Source of the DNA: Pseudomonas sp. WN033 | GTDB lineage: Bacteria > Pseudomonadota > Gammaproteobacteria > Pseudomonadales > Pseudomonadaceae | Assembly (NCBI GenBank): GCA_002287035.1 | Contig: NSKG01000001.1 | Span: 590,210-654,209 of the forward strand | Length of the DNA: 64,000 bases | Reading direction: 5' to 3' | In this document: positions 19,629 to 28,690 of the stretch, one piece after another | How the letters are laid out: each line of letters starts with the position of its first letter | Numbering within the stretch: position 1 is the first letter of the stretch | Translations under genes and position numbers: made by a program | Notes under the pieces: generated by a model | Databases searched by the model: none | What the model was told of the DNA's origin: nothing | The model's input: only the letters and a program-made list of their open reading frames with translations

Positions 19629-21023
19629 TCAGGATCGAACCAAACGATATCGAAATTTAAACGGCGATGCACTTGGATCTACTGGCTCAATCACTCCATC
19701 TTGCCGCAATTTTTGGAGTGCTTTCTTAACCTTGTTTATGTCATCTTCGCCGCTAAGCTCACGCACCATGCGGTTGGTGATTTCATCGGCAGAGTTGGCA
19801 TTGAGATGCCTGACGATAACGTCTTCTATTGAGGCCAACTCCTGATGCCGAATGGTGACCAAAAAGGCGTTTTCCATCTCTTTGAATTCGGGCGGCACTA
19901 GGCCAGCTTTTTTCAGTTCGTTTCGCGCAGTATCCAATCCTTCTCCGATATCGTGATTTAGCGGATCTGGCAAGTTGTGAATCATGCGATTAATATTGGG
20001 GTTTCTCGAAAATCTATCGCTATATAAGTTTTCGACTGTCATGAACCCAGGCAACTTTCCAGGACTAGAGACTTCGATACGATTGTCGTAAATTTTGATA
20101 TGAATATCATCGTTTAAGCTGTAATCTCGATGAAGAGCAGCATTAACCAAAATTTCCTTAATAGCCTCGACCGGGTATTTCAACTTTACAAGCTTCTGGC
20201 CATCCTTAAAGGTAGCCCCTTCTAACAGTGCCTCTACCTTTTCCAAAGACTTACGTACCGCGACCTCAAGTGGGCCAGATATAGTAGTGGGCATCTCAGC
20301 GAGCTGCTCACGTTTATATTCTGAACTCGTTGTGAGTAGTCGGTATACTTTGAAGGAGCAACGGGTCGGAAGTGATGATGAAGGGGCATCGTCGAAAAGC
20401 AGAACCGCCCCAACATTCGGAACTCGCTCCCCGTTAGTTTTGGTCAGTAGTTTTTGTTTTCGCAAAAAATCTTCGGGTGTCTGTTTGCTGCCTATGCGAC
20501 TTATGTATTCACTCAGATACTCGCTTTCTACCAAGTCATCCAATTCCATTCCATCCACAGCTAAACGCTCGTAAACCAACGCGCCTTTACTGTACGAGAG
20601 CTGAGTAATTCTTTCTCCCTTAATCTTTCTTTTTTCGGCGCCGATTCTTATGTAGCAGTCACCACTTGAGGTGTAGTGAACTTTTGGGCTCTTGGGAATC
20701 AAAAGACGCATGACAAGCCCCCTAGAACCAAAGTCAATCAGTTCGACATCGACGTTCTCAACTGATGGCTCTGTTTCTTCAAGCAGCGTTGGCAAAATAC
20801 CGTTACATTCTTCCTGATTAAAAAAGCCGACGATTCGCTCTCCAGGCTCAGACTGATCTTCAATGCCAACAAACAGCTCGCCGCCATCGGCGTTCGCAAA
20901 TGCTACGAAGCTCTGTTGTAGCTTTGCCGGATTGATGCGCTTGCTCTTCAGATCGACGAAGTGACCTTCGCCTAATGAAAGCAGCCGAGCTTCCTCGTTG
21001 TCTTCTGGTTTTCGGATTTCCAT
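19629..21023 (-). CDS. Cassette-borne AlbA_2/Schlafen-like ATPase-type regulator
   Basis: 464 residues in the COG2865 type. An N-terminal AlbA_2 (Schlafen-like) domain (about 8-130; LGEGHFVDLKSK, FANADGGELFVGIED) is followed by a divergent GHKL-type ATP-binding region (about 270-390; EAIKEILVNAALHRDYS, VSSPGKLP) and a winged-helix-like C-terminus. Such proteins are annotated as transcriptional regulators, and some have been linked to phage defence. Its function here is open. At ~1.4 kb it is long for a cassette gene. An AAGGAGAA ribosome site precedes the ATG. Confidence 0.8.
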   Translation of the reverse strand: MEIRKPEDNEEARLLSLGEGHFVDLKSKRINPAKLQQSFVAFANADGGELFVGIEDQSEPGERIVGFFNQEECNGILPTLLEETEPSVENVDVELIDFGSRGLVMRLLIPKSPKVHYTSSGDCYIRIGAEKRKIKGERITQLSYSKGALVYERLAVDGMELDDLVESEYLSEYISRIGSKQTPEDFLRKQKLLTKTNGERVPNVGAVLLFDDAPSSSLPTRCSFKVYRLLTTSSEYKREQLAEMPTTISGPLEVAVRKSLEKVEALLEGATFKDGQKLVKLKYPVEAIKEILVNAALHRDYSLNDDIHIKIYDNRIEVSSPGKLPGFMTVENLYSDRFSRNPNINRMIHNLPDPLNHDIGEGLDTARNELKKAGLVPPEFKEMENAFLVTIRHQELASIEDVIVRHLNANSADEITNRMVRELSGEDDINKVKKALQKLRQDGVIEPVDPSASPFKFRYRLVRS

Positions 21024-21046
21024 TAATTCTCCTTATTACTTTTGAC

Positions 21047-21053
21047 TGCTAAC
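21047..21053 (-). other. Leading cassette core site (GTTAGCA)
   Basis: On the minus strand GTTAGCA lies 24 bp before the start of the AlbA_2 gene and marks the 5' edge of the first cassette. It exactly complements the R'' arm of that cassette's own attC. Upstream of it (21054-21140) I see no attC fold and no integrase. This could be a remnant attI or a secondary insertion site. Confidence 0.6.
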
Positions 21054-21140
21054 ATTGGGATGGATCGACAGCTTTATGACCACATATCATTGGCTTCTCT
21101 ATGATTGCGGTCCTTACCAACACAGACGAGTGAAAAAATC

Positions 21141-21320
21141 TCATGCATTCAATCCCTTAGCCAACTCCCCAAACACTACAGCGTAATCGCTTGGCTTCTC
21201 TGTTTCATGCGCGCAATCATGCCCTGGCGCACACTGGGCGCAGGGTTTTGCATGTGATTCAAGGGTGCATGGCTGGGCGAGGGCTGTTCTGCTGCGGCTT
21301 GCGTGTCCTTGCTGGGTCAT
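21141..21320 (-). CDS. Small cysteine-containing hypothetical protein
   Basis: 59 residues from the ATG at 21320, which has a good AGGAGGT ribosome site. The sequence has four cysteines in the first 40 residues (QPCTLES, CAQCAPGHDC) that might bind a metal or form disulfides. The end is SDYAVVFGELAKGLNA. A longer frame with an upstream start is less likely. Function unknown. It lies downstream of the acyl-CoA dehydrogenase terminator on the same strand. Confidence 0.6.
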   Translation of the reverse strand: MTQQGHASRSRTALAQPCTLESHAKPCAQCAPGHDCAHETEKPSDYAVVFGELAKGLNA

Positions 21321-21423
21321 GCTGACCTCCTTGTCGATAATGGTTTGAAGATAAACCGTTATCGCGTGAAGGCCAAGGGCCATTTTTTGCGGCTGAGCGC
21401 CAAAACCTGGGCAGCAGAAAAGC

Positions 21424-21456
21424 AAAACCCCGGCCAGGTAGCCCGGCCGGGGTTTT
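21424..21456 (-). terminator. Rho-independent terminator after the acyl-CoA dehydrogenase
   Basis: A perfect 12-bp inverted repeat AAAACCCCGGCC / GGCCGGGGTTTT with a 9-base loop, giving a GC-rich stem with a T-run on the minus strand. It lies 20 bp beyond the stop of the gene at 21477-23282. Confidence 0.9.
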
Positions 21457-21476
21457 GTTGAGGCGCTGCGCGGGGC

Positions 21477-23282
21477 TTAGTAGCCCAGAGCGAAGTCGTC
21501 CTCGGCCATGTCCATCAGGTTGTCAGCACCGGACAGGATGGCTTCAACATGCGCGCGGGTACGCGGCAGGATGCGCTGGTAGTAGAAGCGCGCAGTCTGC
21601 AGCTTGGCCTTGTAGAAGGCCGCGTCGTCAGTACCGGCAGCCAGCTTCTCAGCGGCCACGCGGGCCATGTCAGCCCAGAAGTAGGCCAGGCAGACATAAC
21701 CGGAGTACATCAGGTAGTCAACCGAGGCGGCACCGACCATCTCGCGGTCTTTCATGGCGGCCATGCCGATCTTCATGGTCAGGTCTGCCCATTCCTTGTT
21801 CAACTGAGCCAGCGGCGCAACGAACTCTTTGACCGAGTCGTTGGCTTCCTGAGCCTGGCAGAACTTGTGGACGATCTTGGTGAAGCCCTTGAGTGCTTCG
21901 CCCTGGGTCATCAGTACCTTGCGGCCGAGCAGGTCGAGAGCCTGGATGCCGGTGGTGCCTTCATACAGCATGGAGATACGGGCATCACGCACGTTCTGTT
22001 CCATGCCCCACTCGGCGATGAAACCGTGACCGCCGTAGATCTGCACGCCGTGGTTGGCGGCTTCGAAGCCGACTTCGGTCATGAACGCCTTGGCGATCGG
22101 GGTGAGGAAGGCCAGCAACGCATCAGCGGCTTTCTTCTGCTCAGCATCCTGGCTGTTCTTGACGATATCCACCTGCTTGGCGGTGAAGTAGACCATTGCC
22201 CGGTTGCCTTCGGCAAAGGCTTTCATGGTCAGCAGCATGCGGCGTACATCGGGGTGAACGATGATCGGGTCAGCGGCTTTCTCAGGCGCCTTGGCACCGG
22301 TCAGAGCGCGCATTTGCAGACGCTCGCGGGCATACTTGATGCCGCCCTGGAAGCCGATTTCGGCATGGGCCAGACCCTGCAGGGCGGTACCCAGACGGGC
22401 GGTGTTCATGAAGGTGAACATGGCGTTCAGGCCCTTGTTCGGCTCGCCGATCAGGAAGCCGGTGGCGCCGTCGAAGTTCATGACGCAAGTGGCGTTGCCA
22501 TGGATACCCATTTTGTGTTCCAGCGAGCCGCAGGATACGCCATTGCGCTCGCCCTTCTCGCCATTGGCGTCGGGCAGGAACTTGGGAACGATGAACAGGG
22601 AGATACCCTTGGTGCCGGCCGGTGCGTCGGGCAGGCGGGCCAGAACGATATGGACGATGTTCTCGGCCATGTCGTGCTCACCGGAAGAAATAAAGATCTT
22701 GGTGCCGGAAACCTTGTAGCTGCCATCGGCCTGCGGCTCAGCCTTGGTGCGCAGCATGCCCAGGTCGGTACCGCAATGCGGCTCGGTCAGACACATGGTG
22801 CCGGTCCACTGACCGGAAACCAGTTTGGTCAGGTAGACGTGCTTCTGCTCGTCGCTGCCGTGGGTGTCGATGGTGTTCATGGCGCCGTGCGACAGGCCCG
22901 GGTACATACCCCAGGACCAGTTGGCCTGGCCAACCATTTCGCTGATCGCCAGACCCAGCGACTCGGGCAGGCCCTGACCACCGTGCTCAACGTCATGCGC
23001 CAGGCTCGGCCAGCCGCCTTCAACGAACTGCTGATAGGCTTCCTTGAAGCCAGTCGGGGTCTTGACGCCTTCCGGACTCCAGGTGCAACCCTCGGTGTCG
23101 CCAACGCGGTTCAACGGAGCAATCACCTGCTCACAGAACTTGGCGCCCTCTTCCAGAATCGCATTGACCATATCCGGAGTGGCGTCTTCGCAACCCGGCA
23201 GACTCTGATAATGTTCTTCGTAACCCAGAAGTTCATCACGCACGAAACGGATGTCACGCAGGGGAGCCTTGTAATCTGGCAT
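21477..23282 (-). CDS. Acyl-CoA dehydrogenase (long, FadE type)
   Basis: A 601-residue flavoprotein for the first step of fatty-acid beta-oxidation. The order is an N-terminal helical extension, the dehydrogenase N, middle ([19 protein letters not shown]) and C domains, then an extra C-terminal domain. The segment [18 protein letters not shown] carries the likely catalytic glutamate. In Pseudomonas similar enzymes lie near the bio genes and are controlled by PsrA, and two candidate PsrA boxes lie upstream here. A 46%-like paralogue is not implied: the related 600-residue gene at 30889 was compared only by eye. Confidence 0.93.
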   Translation of the reverse strand: MPDYKAPLRDIRFVRDELLGYEEHYQSLPGCEDATPDMVNAILEEGAKFCEQVIAPLNRVGDTEGCTWSPEGVKTPTGFKEAYQQFVEGGWPSLAHDVEHGGQGLPESLGLAISEMVGQANWSWGMYPGLSHGAMNTIDTHGSDEQKHVYLTKLVSGQWTGTMCLTEPHCGTDLGMLRTKAEPQADGSYKVSGTKIFISSGEHDMAENIVHIVLARLPDAPAGTKGISLFIVPKFLPDANGEKGERNGVSCGSLEHKMGIHGNATCVMNFDGATGFLIGEPNKGLNAMFTFMNTARLGTALQGLAHAEIGFQGGIKYARERLQMRALTGAKAPEKAADPIIVHPDVRRMLLTMKAFAEGNRAMVYFTAKQVDIVKNSQDAEQKKAADALLAFLTPIAKAFMTEVGFEAANHGVQIYGGHGFIAEWGMEQNVRDARISMLYEGTTGIQALDLLGRKVLMTQGEALKGFTKIVHKFCQAQEANDSVKEFVAPLAQLNKEWADLTMKIGMAAMKDREMVGAASVDYLMYSGYVCLAYFWADMARVAAEKLAAGTDDAAFYKAKLQTARFYYQRILPRTRAHVEAILSGADNLMDMAEDDFALGY

Positions 23283-23375
23283 GGCACTTGACCTCGACGG
23301 TTGTTACGGGATGCGACAGCCTGTGGCTGCAATTATGTTACGGGGCCTTTGAAAGCCATCTGCACAGGCAGCTTT

Positions 23376-23402
23376 CAAACGCGTGTTTGAAACATACGTT
23401 TA
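23376..23402. promoter_or_regulatory. Two candidate PsrA boxes upstream of the acyl-CoA dehydrogenase
   Basis: CAAAC-GCGT-GTTTG at 23376-23389 and GAAAC-ATAC-GTTTA at 23389-23402, joined end to end. The known PsrA motif of Pseudomonas is G/CAAAC-N2to4-GTTTG/C. The first site matches it fully, the second all but the last base. They lie about 95-120 bp upstream of the start codon at 23282. PsrA is a fatty-acid-responsive repressor of beta-oxidation genes. Confidence 0.65.
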
Positions 23403-23588
23403 CGCCAGCACACTGTCAACCCCTCGTGAATGTCCGACCATAAATAATTTGTAAATGGTGCGCGCCTGTCCCAGGACTCAGCGCCCAGCGTCAGGCCAGT
23501 GGAGCAGATCAGAGAAAAGCAGAAGGAAAACGAGAACTGCTGCGCGGAGGTATCAGCGCAGCAGCTGGGAACTCAGAAGGGTAAAAAA

Positions 23589-23897
23589 TCAGGCGGTGAC
23601 ATCCAGCAAGGTGCCCAGCACCTCATCGGCGGTATCGATCACCGAGGCGCCAGCTTCCACTTCACGCTGAGCCAGTTGCAGCTCAACCATACTGTCGACC
23701 AGATTGACCGGTCGGCTGGTTTCCACTGCAGTGGTGGCCACAGGTTGAGGGTTGGCCGGCTGGGCCGGTACCGCCTGGGCTGCGGCCGGATCGTCAGGCA
23801 GGGTCAGGCGGGCGATATCGTTCGCTGCTCCGGTCATCCGTTGCTGGCCCTGACGCACACTGTTCAGGCCAGAGGACATCACATCAAGCATGGCCAT
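23589..23897 (-). CDS. Small flagellar-rod/hook-like protein
   Basis: 102 residues. The first ~30 (LDVMSSGLNSVRQGQQRMTG, AANDIARL) resemble the N-terminal helix of flagellar rod and hook proteins, which end in 'ANNIAN'. The last ~35 (NLVDSMVELQLAQREVEAGA, then IDTADEVLGTLLDV) resemble their C-terminal helix. Between them is only a Pro/Ala-rich linker. No other flagellar gene is near. It is preceded by a GAGGA ribosome site and lies 5' of bioD on the same strand. The likeness is by eye and its role is unknown. Confidence 0.65.
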   Translation of the reverse strand: MAMLDVMSSGLNSVRQGQQRMTGAANDIARLTLPDDPAAAQAVPAQPANPQPVATTAVETSRPVNLVDSMVELQLAQREVEAGASVIDTADEVLGTLLDVTA

Positions 23898-23963
23898 GGC
23901 TGGTCCTCAGGTAAATTCATGTAACCATTCAAGCACAATCGGCCAGCCATGGGTAGTTTTGCC

Positions 23964-24644
23964 TCACAGCAACGGGGTCAGATCCAGACATTCGGCGACC
24001 CAGCGGCTATCAACCTGTTCCAGCCAGGGCACCTCGCCCAGGCACGGCGCCGGCAGCAGCTTGCGCAGGGTTTCCAGGTTTTCCTGCGGGCGGCTCATGT
24101 TCGGGTCAACCTGATTGGCCACCCAGCCAACCAGTCGCAACCCGCTGGCGGCGATTGATTCAGCGGTCAGCAGGGCGTGGTTGATACAACCCAGACGCAG
24201 CCCCACCACCATGATCACCGGCAGTTTCAGATCAACGGCCAGTTCGGCCAGAGTCTGTTCCTCATTGAGCGGCACCTTCCAGCCGCCGGCGCCTTCAACC
24301 AGGGTCAGATCGGCATTGCGGTCGAATACCTGCAAACAGGCGCCAGCCAGCAGCTCGACGCTGAGCCCGACATTTTCCTCACGGGCGGCGATATGCGGGG
24401 CAATGGCCGACTCCAGGGTAATCGGGTTGATCAGCTCATAGGCCAGCGGCGGATAACACTCAGCCTGCAGCGTCAGCGCATCATCATTGCGCAGGCCTTC
24501 GGCGGTGCGTTCACAGCCAGCCGCGACCGGCTTGACCGCTGCGGTGGTCAGTCCTGCCTGACGGGCAGCATGCAGCAGGCCGGCGGCGATGGTAGTTTTG
24601 CCGATCTCGGTATCGGTTCCGGTTACGAAATAGCGCTTGGACAT
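23964..24644 (-). CDS. bioD: Dethiobiotin synthetase
   Basis: Closes the ureido ring of biotin from DAPA, CO2 and ATP. The 226 residues include the P-loop GTDTEIGKTT at 8-17 and the VEGAGGWKVPL motif. It lies one base downstream of bioC and ends the bioF-bioH-bioC-bioD run. Confidence 0.96.
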   Translation of the reverse strand: MSKRYFVTGTDTEIGKTTIAAGLLHAARQAGLTTAAVKPVAAGCERTAEGLRNDDALTLQAECYPPLAYELINPITLESAIAPHIAAREENVGLSVELLAGACLQVFDRNADLTLVEGAGGWKVPLNEEQTLAELAVDLKLPVIMVVGLRLGCINHALLTAESIAASGLRLVGWVANQVDPNMSRPQENLETLRKLLPAPCLGEVPWLEQVDSRWVAECLDLTPLL

Positions 24645-24645
24645 T

Positions 24646-25434
24646 TCAACCCTCCTTATACAGCTGAACCTGGGCGACGTGGTAAGTAGCGGGCAGGCCT
24701 TGAGGCTGGCGATAGCTTTCGTAAGCCTCGGTCAGGGCCCGCAAGCGCGCCCTGCCAGTCAGGCCACCGGGCCGCCCGGGGTTGATGTTGTGGGCACCCA
24801 ACGCCTTGAGTTCATGGGTCAGGCCACTGAGTTGGGGGTAATGCAGCACATGGGTTTCGATGTCGCAGCTCAGGCCGGCAAAACCGGCACTGGCCAGGCA
24901 ATCCCGCAGATGGGCTTCAGGCATGAAGCGATTAACGTGCACGAAGCCATCCACTGCCTGCCAGGCGGCGCGCAATTCACTCAGTGATCCTTCTACCAGT
25001 GTAGTCAACGCCAGCCGCCCACCCGGCCGCAGGGCCCGGCGTGCCTCGGCCAGGGCCTTGCCCAGATCCGGGCACCACTGCAGCGCCAGGCTGGAAAAGA
25101 TCAGATCTTGGGATTCATCCCGCAGCGGCAGCGCCTCGGCATCGGCGGCGATCCAGCCATGTCCGGTCTCGCCCTGCTCGCGGGCAAAGCGCAACATGCC
25201 TTCGGCCAGATCAAGCCCGGCCACCGGCACTGAATAACGCTGGGCCAGCGCCCGGGTGAAGTAGCCGGTGCCACAACCCAGGTCGACGACGTGCTCTGGC
25301 TGCCAGGCCGCTGGCAGGCGTTCAAGCAGGTTGTGCCCGACCTGACGCTGAAAGGCCGCTGCCTGATCATAGGTGGCAGCCGCCCGCCCGAACGAACTGG
25401 CAACCTGTTGCTTATCAATCACGGCCTCAGGCAT
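24646..25434 (-). CDS. bioC: Malonyl-ACP O-methyltransferase BioC
   Basis: Methylates malonyl-ACP with S-adenosylmethionine so that the chain can enter fatty-acid synthesis as a disguised pimeloyl precursor. 262 residues. The SAM motif VVDLGCGTGYFTRAL is clear. The ATG at 25434 ([15 protein letters not shown]) is chosen because the open frame further upstream only mirrors bioH. It overlaps the bioH stop by 8 bp. Confidence 0.95.
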   Translation of the reverse strand: MPEAVIDKQQVASSFGRAAATYDQAAAFQRQVGHNLLERLPAAWQPEHVVDLGCGTGYFTRALAQRYSVPVAGLDLAEGMLRFAREQGETGHGWIAADAEALPLRDESQDLIFSSLALQWCPDLGKALAEARRALRPGGRLALTTLVEGSLSELRAAWQAVDGFVHVNRFMPEAHLRDCLASAGFAGLSCDIETHVLHYPQLSGLTHELKALGAHNINPGRPGGLTGRARLRALTEAYESYRQPQGLPATYHVAQVQLYKEG

Positions 25435-26143
25435 CGCGGGCCTCGAGAAACTCGCCGATCCGGGCCGCCAGCCAGGCCGGCTGTTCCAGTGGCAGGGCAT
25501 GACTGGCCTGACCATGCACAACCAGCCGCACACCCGGCGCCAGGGTCCGCAGATGATCAGCCAGAGCCCCCGGCACCAGGGCATCACGCGCAGCCAGGCA
25601 ATGCAGGCTGGCTGCCGGGTTGTTTTTCAGGGCATTGCGGTGGTCAAGCACACCAAGCAGAGCCAGGGCATGCAGACGCTGCTCTTCGTCGGCCTGATCC
25701 CAGCTCAGCATGCGACTCAGGCTACGGGCCTGATCACTGCCCTGGGTCACCAGCAAGGCAAAGCGCTTGAGGGTTTTGTCCGGCTGTTGACGAAAATCAT
25801 TGAGAAAGGCCTTGAAGGTCGCGGCGGCCATGGCCTCGGGCCAGTCTTCGCGGGCAACGAAGCAGGCATTGCTGGCAATGGTCACCACCTGCGGAAAACG
25901 CTCAGGGAATCGCCGCTGCAACTGCATTGCCAGCATCCCGCCCAGCGACCAGCCAACCAGCACACCGGGTGGCAGGCGCTCGGCCAGTTCACTCAGGTCG
26001 GTCTCCAGGCTGGACATCTGCACAGCCGGCAACTCATGCGTAGCGACCTGCCAGCCCGGCAGTTCTTCGCTCAGCGCTGCCGCCAGCGGTTGCATGCTGG
26101 CAGCGGCCTGGGCCCAGCCCGGTAACAGACTGAGATTGTTCAT
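25427..26143 (-). CDS. bioH: Pimeloyl-ACP methyl ester esterase BioH
   Basis: An alpha/beta hydrolase that cleaves the methyl ester of pimeloyl-ACP. The 238 residues show the nucleophile elbow GWSLGGM and a C-terminal histidine in [15 protein letters not shown]. Its start overlaps the bioF stop as ATGA. The order bioF-H-C-D is typical of Pseudomonas. Confidence 0.95.
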   Translation of the reverse strand: MNNLSLLPGWAQAAASMQPLAAALSEELPGWQVATHELPAVQMSSLETDLSELAERLPPGVLVGWSLGGMLAMQLQRRFPERFPQVVTIASNACFVAREDWPEAMAAATFKAFLNDFRQQPDKTLKRFALLVTQGSDQARSLSRMLSWDQADEEQRLHALALLGVLDHRNALKNNPAASLHCLAARDALVPGALADHLRTLAPGVRLVVHGQASHALPLEQPAWLAARIGEFLEARDA

Positions 26144-27309
26144 TCGGCCTCCGGCAGTTCACGTAATGCCTGTTGCAGTGCTTCAAGCAATTGGTTGACA
26201 TCATCTTCGCTGTGCAGCGCCGACAGAGTTACCCGCAGCCGGGCGGTGCCGCGCGGTACGGTGGGCGGACGAATCGCGGTAACCAGAATGCCGCGCCGCC
26301 GCAGGGCCGCCGACAGTCCCAGCGCGCGTTCGCTACTGCCAACCAGAATCGGCTGGATCGGGGTCGGGCTATCCATCAGATTAAGCCCCAGTGCGCTGAC
26401 GCCCAGGCGGAACTGGGCGATCAACTGGGCCAGGCGCTCGCGCCGCCAGTGTTCGCCCTGCAGCAACTGCAGGCTGCGCAACGTGGCGCAGGCCACTGCC
26501 GGCGGCTGGCTGGTGGTATAGATGTACGGGCGGGCAAACTGGATCAGGCTTTCGATCAGTTCCTCACTGCCGGCAACAAAGGCACCGGCGGTGCCGAACG
26601 CCTTGCCCAGGGTGCCGATCAGCACCGGCACCTGATCAACGCTCAGGCCAAAATGCTCGACGATCCCACCACCATTGCGGCCCAGGCAGCCAAAGCCGTG
26701 GGCATCGTCAACCATCACCCAGGCGCCGTGCTCGCGGGCCTTGGCGCACAGCGCCGGCAGCTCGGCCAGGTCACCGTCCATGCTGAACACGCCGTCGGTT
26801 ACCACCAGCGTGTTGCCTTCGGCCTTGGCCAGACGGCTGCCGAGGCTTTCGATATCGTTGTGCAGATAGCGCGAGAAGCGCGCGCCGCTGAGCAGCCCGG
26901 CATCCAGCAACGAGGCATGATTGAGGCGGTCTTCCAGCACTGTATCGCCCTGGCCAACCAGCGCCGTGACCGTGCCCAGATTGGCCATGTAGCCGCTGGA
27001 CAGCAGCAGCGCCCGTGGGCGCCCGGTGAATTCGGCCAAGGCCTCTTCCAGGGCATGATGCGGGCTGCTGTGGCCTACCACCAGATGCGATGCACCGCCA
27101 CCGACACCCCACTGCCGGGCACCTTCGGCGAAGGCTTCGATCACCGCCGGATGATTGGCCAGGCCCAGGTAGTCGTTGTTGCAGAACGCCAGCAGCGGCT
27201 GGCCGTCAACCACTACACGCACCCCCTGCGGTGATTCCAGCAACGGGCGCTGACGGTAGAGGTGGGCGGCGTGGCGTTCTGCCAGGCGCGAAGACAGATC
27301 AAAGGGCAT
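26140..27309 (-). CDS. bioF: 8-amino-7-oxononanoate synthase
   Basis: PLP enzyme that condenses pimeloyl-ACP (or -CoA) with alanine. The 389 residues are full length. Visible are [26 protein letters not shown] and the lysine region [11 protein letters not shown]. It lies about 245 bp downstream of bioB; a palindromic repeat fills much of the gap. Confidence 0.96.
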   Translation of the reverse strand: MPFDLSSRLAERHAAHLYRQRPLLESPQGVRVVVDGQPLLAFCNNDYLGLANHPAVIEAFAEGARQWGVGGGASHLVVGHSSPHHALEEALAEFTGRPRALLLSSGYMANLGTVTALVGQGDTVLEDRLNHASLLDAGLLSGARFSRYLHNDIESLGSRLAKAEGNTLVVTDGVFSMDGDLAELPALCAKAREHGAWVMVDDAHGFGCLGRNGGGIVEHFGLSVDQVPVLIGTLGKAFGTAGAFVAGSEELIESLIQFARPYIYTTSQPPAVACATLRSLQLLQGEHWRRERLAQLIAQFRLGVSALGLNLMDSPTPIQPILVGSSERALGLSAALRRRGILVTAIRPPTVPRGTARLRVTLSALHSEDDVNQLLEALQQALRELPEAE

Positions 27310-27390
27310 AGTGGCTCTTCAGAAAGTGCAGGCCGTTTCAGCAGCCGTGCAAGGAAAACACTGATCAAGTTGGACCTTGCGCTTGTCGCA

Positions 27391-27487
27391 TTGTCCTACC
27401 CCTGGGCCAGGCACGCTGTGAACCCATCCCTGGGCGCTCGACGATGCCCGTCCAGGGCATCGACGGCCTGTCCCAGGGGTAGGACAA
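27391..27487. repeat. Nested palindromic element between bioF and bioB
   Basis: Outer arms TTGTCCTACCCCTGGG (27391-27406) and CCCAGGGGTAGGACAA (27472-27487) are exact complements. Inside is a second hairpin CGATGCCC-GTCCA-GGGCATCG (about 27441-27461), and CCCTGGGCG motifs recur. At 97 bp with nested stems it resembles a REPIN or MITE. It fills much of the 246-bp gap and could attenuate transcription from bioB into bioF. Confidence 0.7.
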
Positions 27488-27555
27488 CACGACACTGGAT
27501 GCATTGCAGTTGATCAGCGTTTCCCAACCTGATCAGTGGCCGAGGCTAAACAGCC

Positions 27556-28602
27556 TCACACCGCCGCATTGACGAACAGCGCACTGTCACGCTGCTCCAC
27601 CAGAGCCTGCTCGATGGCGGCCTGATGGACTTCATCGTCATGCTCTTCGCGCTCTTCCGGCTTGATGCCCAGGCGCTCGAACAGACGCATGTCCTTCTCG
27701 GCCTGCGGGTTGGAGGTGGTCAGCAGACGATCGCCGTAGAAGATCGAGTTGGCACCGGCGAAGAACGCCAGCGATTGGGTCTGCTCGTTCATCTGCTCGC
27801 GCCCGGCAGACAGCCGCACGTGCGATTTCGGCATCAGAATCCGGGCCACGGCCAGGGTGCGAATGAAGTCGAACGGGTCGACATCTTCCTCGTTCTCCAG
27901 CGGAGTGCCCTTGACCTTGACCAGCATGTTGATCGGCACGCTTTCCGGGTGCTCCGGCAGGTTGGCCAGTTGGGTCAGCAGGCCAGCGCGGTCTTCCAGG
28001 CTTTCACCCATGCCGAGAATACCGCCGGAGCAGATTTTCATGCCGGCATCGCGGACGTACGACAGGGTTTGCAAACGCTCACTGAAAGTCCGGGTGGTAA
28101 TGATGTTGCCGTAGAACTCCGGCGAGGTATCCAGGTTGTGGTTGTAATAGTCCAGCCCTGCCTCGGCCAGAGCCGCGGTCTGCTCCTTGGTCAGCTTGCC
28201 CAGGGTCATGCAGGTTTCCAGCCCCAGCGCACGCACGCCACGGACCATCTGCAGAACGTAGGGCATGTCCTTGTCGGACGGATGTTTCCAGGCCGCGCCC
28301 ATGCAGAACCGGGTGGCGCCAATGGCCTTGGCCTTGGCGGCCTCGTCCAGCACCTTCTGCACTTCCATCAGCTTTTCCTTGTCCAGGCCGGTGTTGTAGT
28401 GGCCGGATTGCGGACAATACTTGCAGTCTTCCGGGCAGGCGCCGGTCTTGATCGACAGCAACGTGGACACCTGAACCCGGTTGGCATCGAAATGCTGGCG
28501 GTGCACAGTCTGCGCCTGGAACAGCAGGTCATTGAAAGGCTGACGGAACAGCGCGAGAACCTCGGCCTGGGTCCAGTCGTGACGAAGTGCGGATTGGGTC
28601 AT
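27556..28602 (-). CDS. bioB: Biotin synthase
   Basis: Radical-SAM enzyme that inserts sulfur into dethiobiotin. The cluster motif CPEDCKYC is intact. The ATG at 28602 ([10 protein letters not shown]) is chosen because AAGG lies about 9 bp upstream; two ATGs further upstream would leave it no ribosome site. The product is 348 residues. It lies upstream of bioF and divergent from comF. Confidence 0.96.
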   Translation of the reverse strand: MTQSALRHDWTQAEVLALFRQPFNDLLFQAQTVHRQHFDANRVQVSTLLSIKTGACPEDCKYCPQSGHYNTGLDKEKLMEVQKVLDEAAKAKAIGATRFCMGAAWKHPSDKDMPYVLQMVRGVRALGLETCMTLGKLTKEQTAALAEAGLDYYNHNLDTSPEFYGNIITTRTFSERLQTLSYVRDAGMKICSGGILGMGESLEDRAGLLTQLANLPEHPESVPINMLVKVKGTPLENEEDVDPFDFIRTLAVARILMPKSHVRLSAGREQMNEQTQSLAFFAGANSIFYGDRLLTTSNPQAEKDMRLFERLGIKPEEREEHDDEVHQAAIEQALVEQRDSALFVNAAV

Positions 28603-28659
28603 GGAATACATCCTTGGCGATTGCACGGTGCCCCCGAAGGGGTAACTCTTATGACTCGC

Positions 28660-28687
28660 ATCATAGCGACGGCAAGGAGGCTGTCAA
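28660..28687 (-). promoter_or_regulatory. Strong sigma-70 promoter for bioB
   Basis: On the minus strand TTGACA (28687-28682), a 16-bp spacer, then TATGAT (28665-28660), 58 bp before the bioB start. A CCCCGAAGGGG hairpin lies in the leader (about 28631-28642). The promoter overlaps the comF ribosome site on the other strand, so the two genes may interfere. Confidence 0.75.
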
Positions 28688-28690
28688 CCC

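Noticed and set aside
21549..23291. Long open frame of about 580 codons on the plus strand opposite the acyl-CoA dehydrogenase
   Set aside because: It is an antisense frame produced by GC-rich codon use. Its residues (many His, Gln, Gly, Val) look like no protein, and the minus-strand gene is a clear full-length enzyme.
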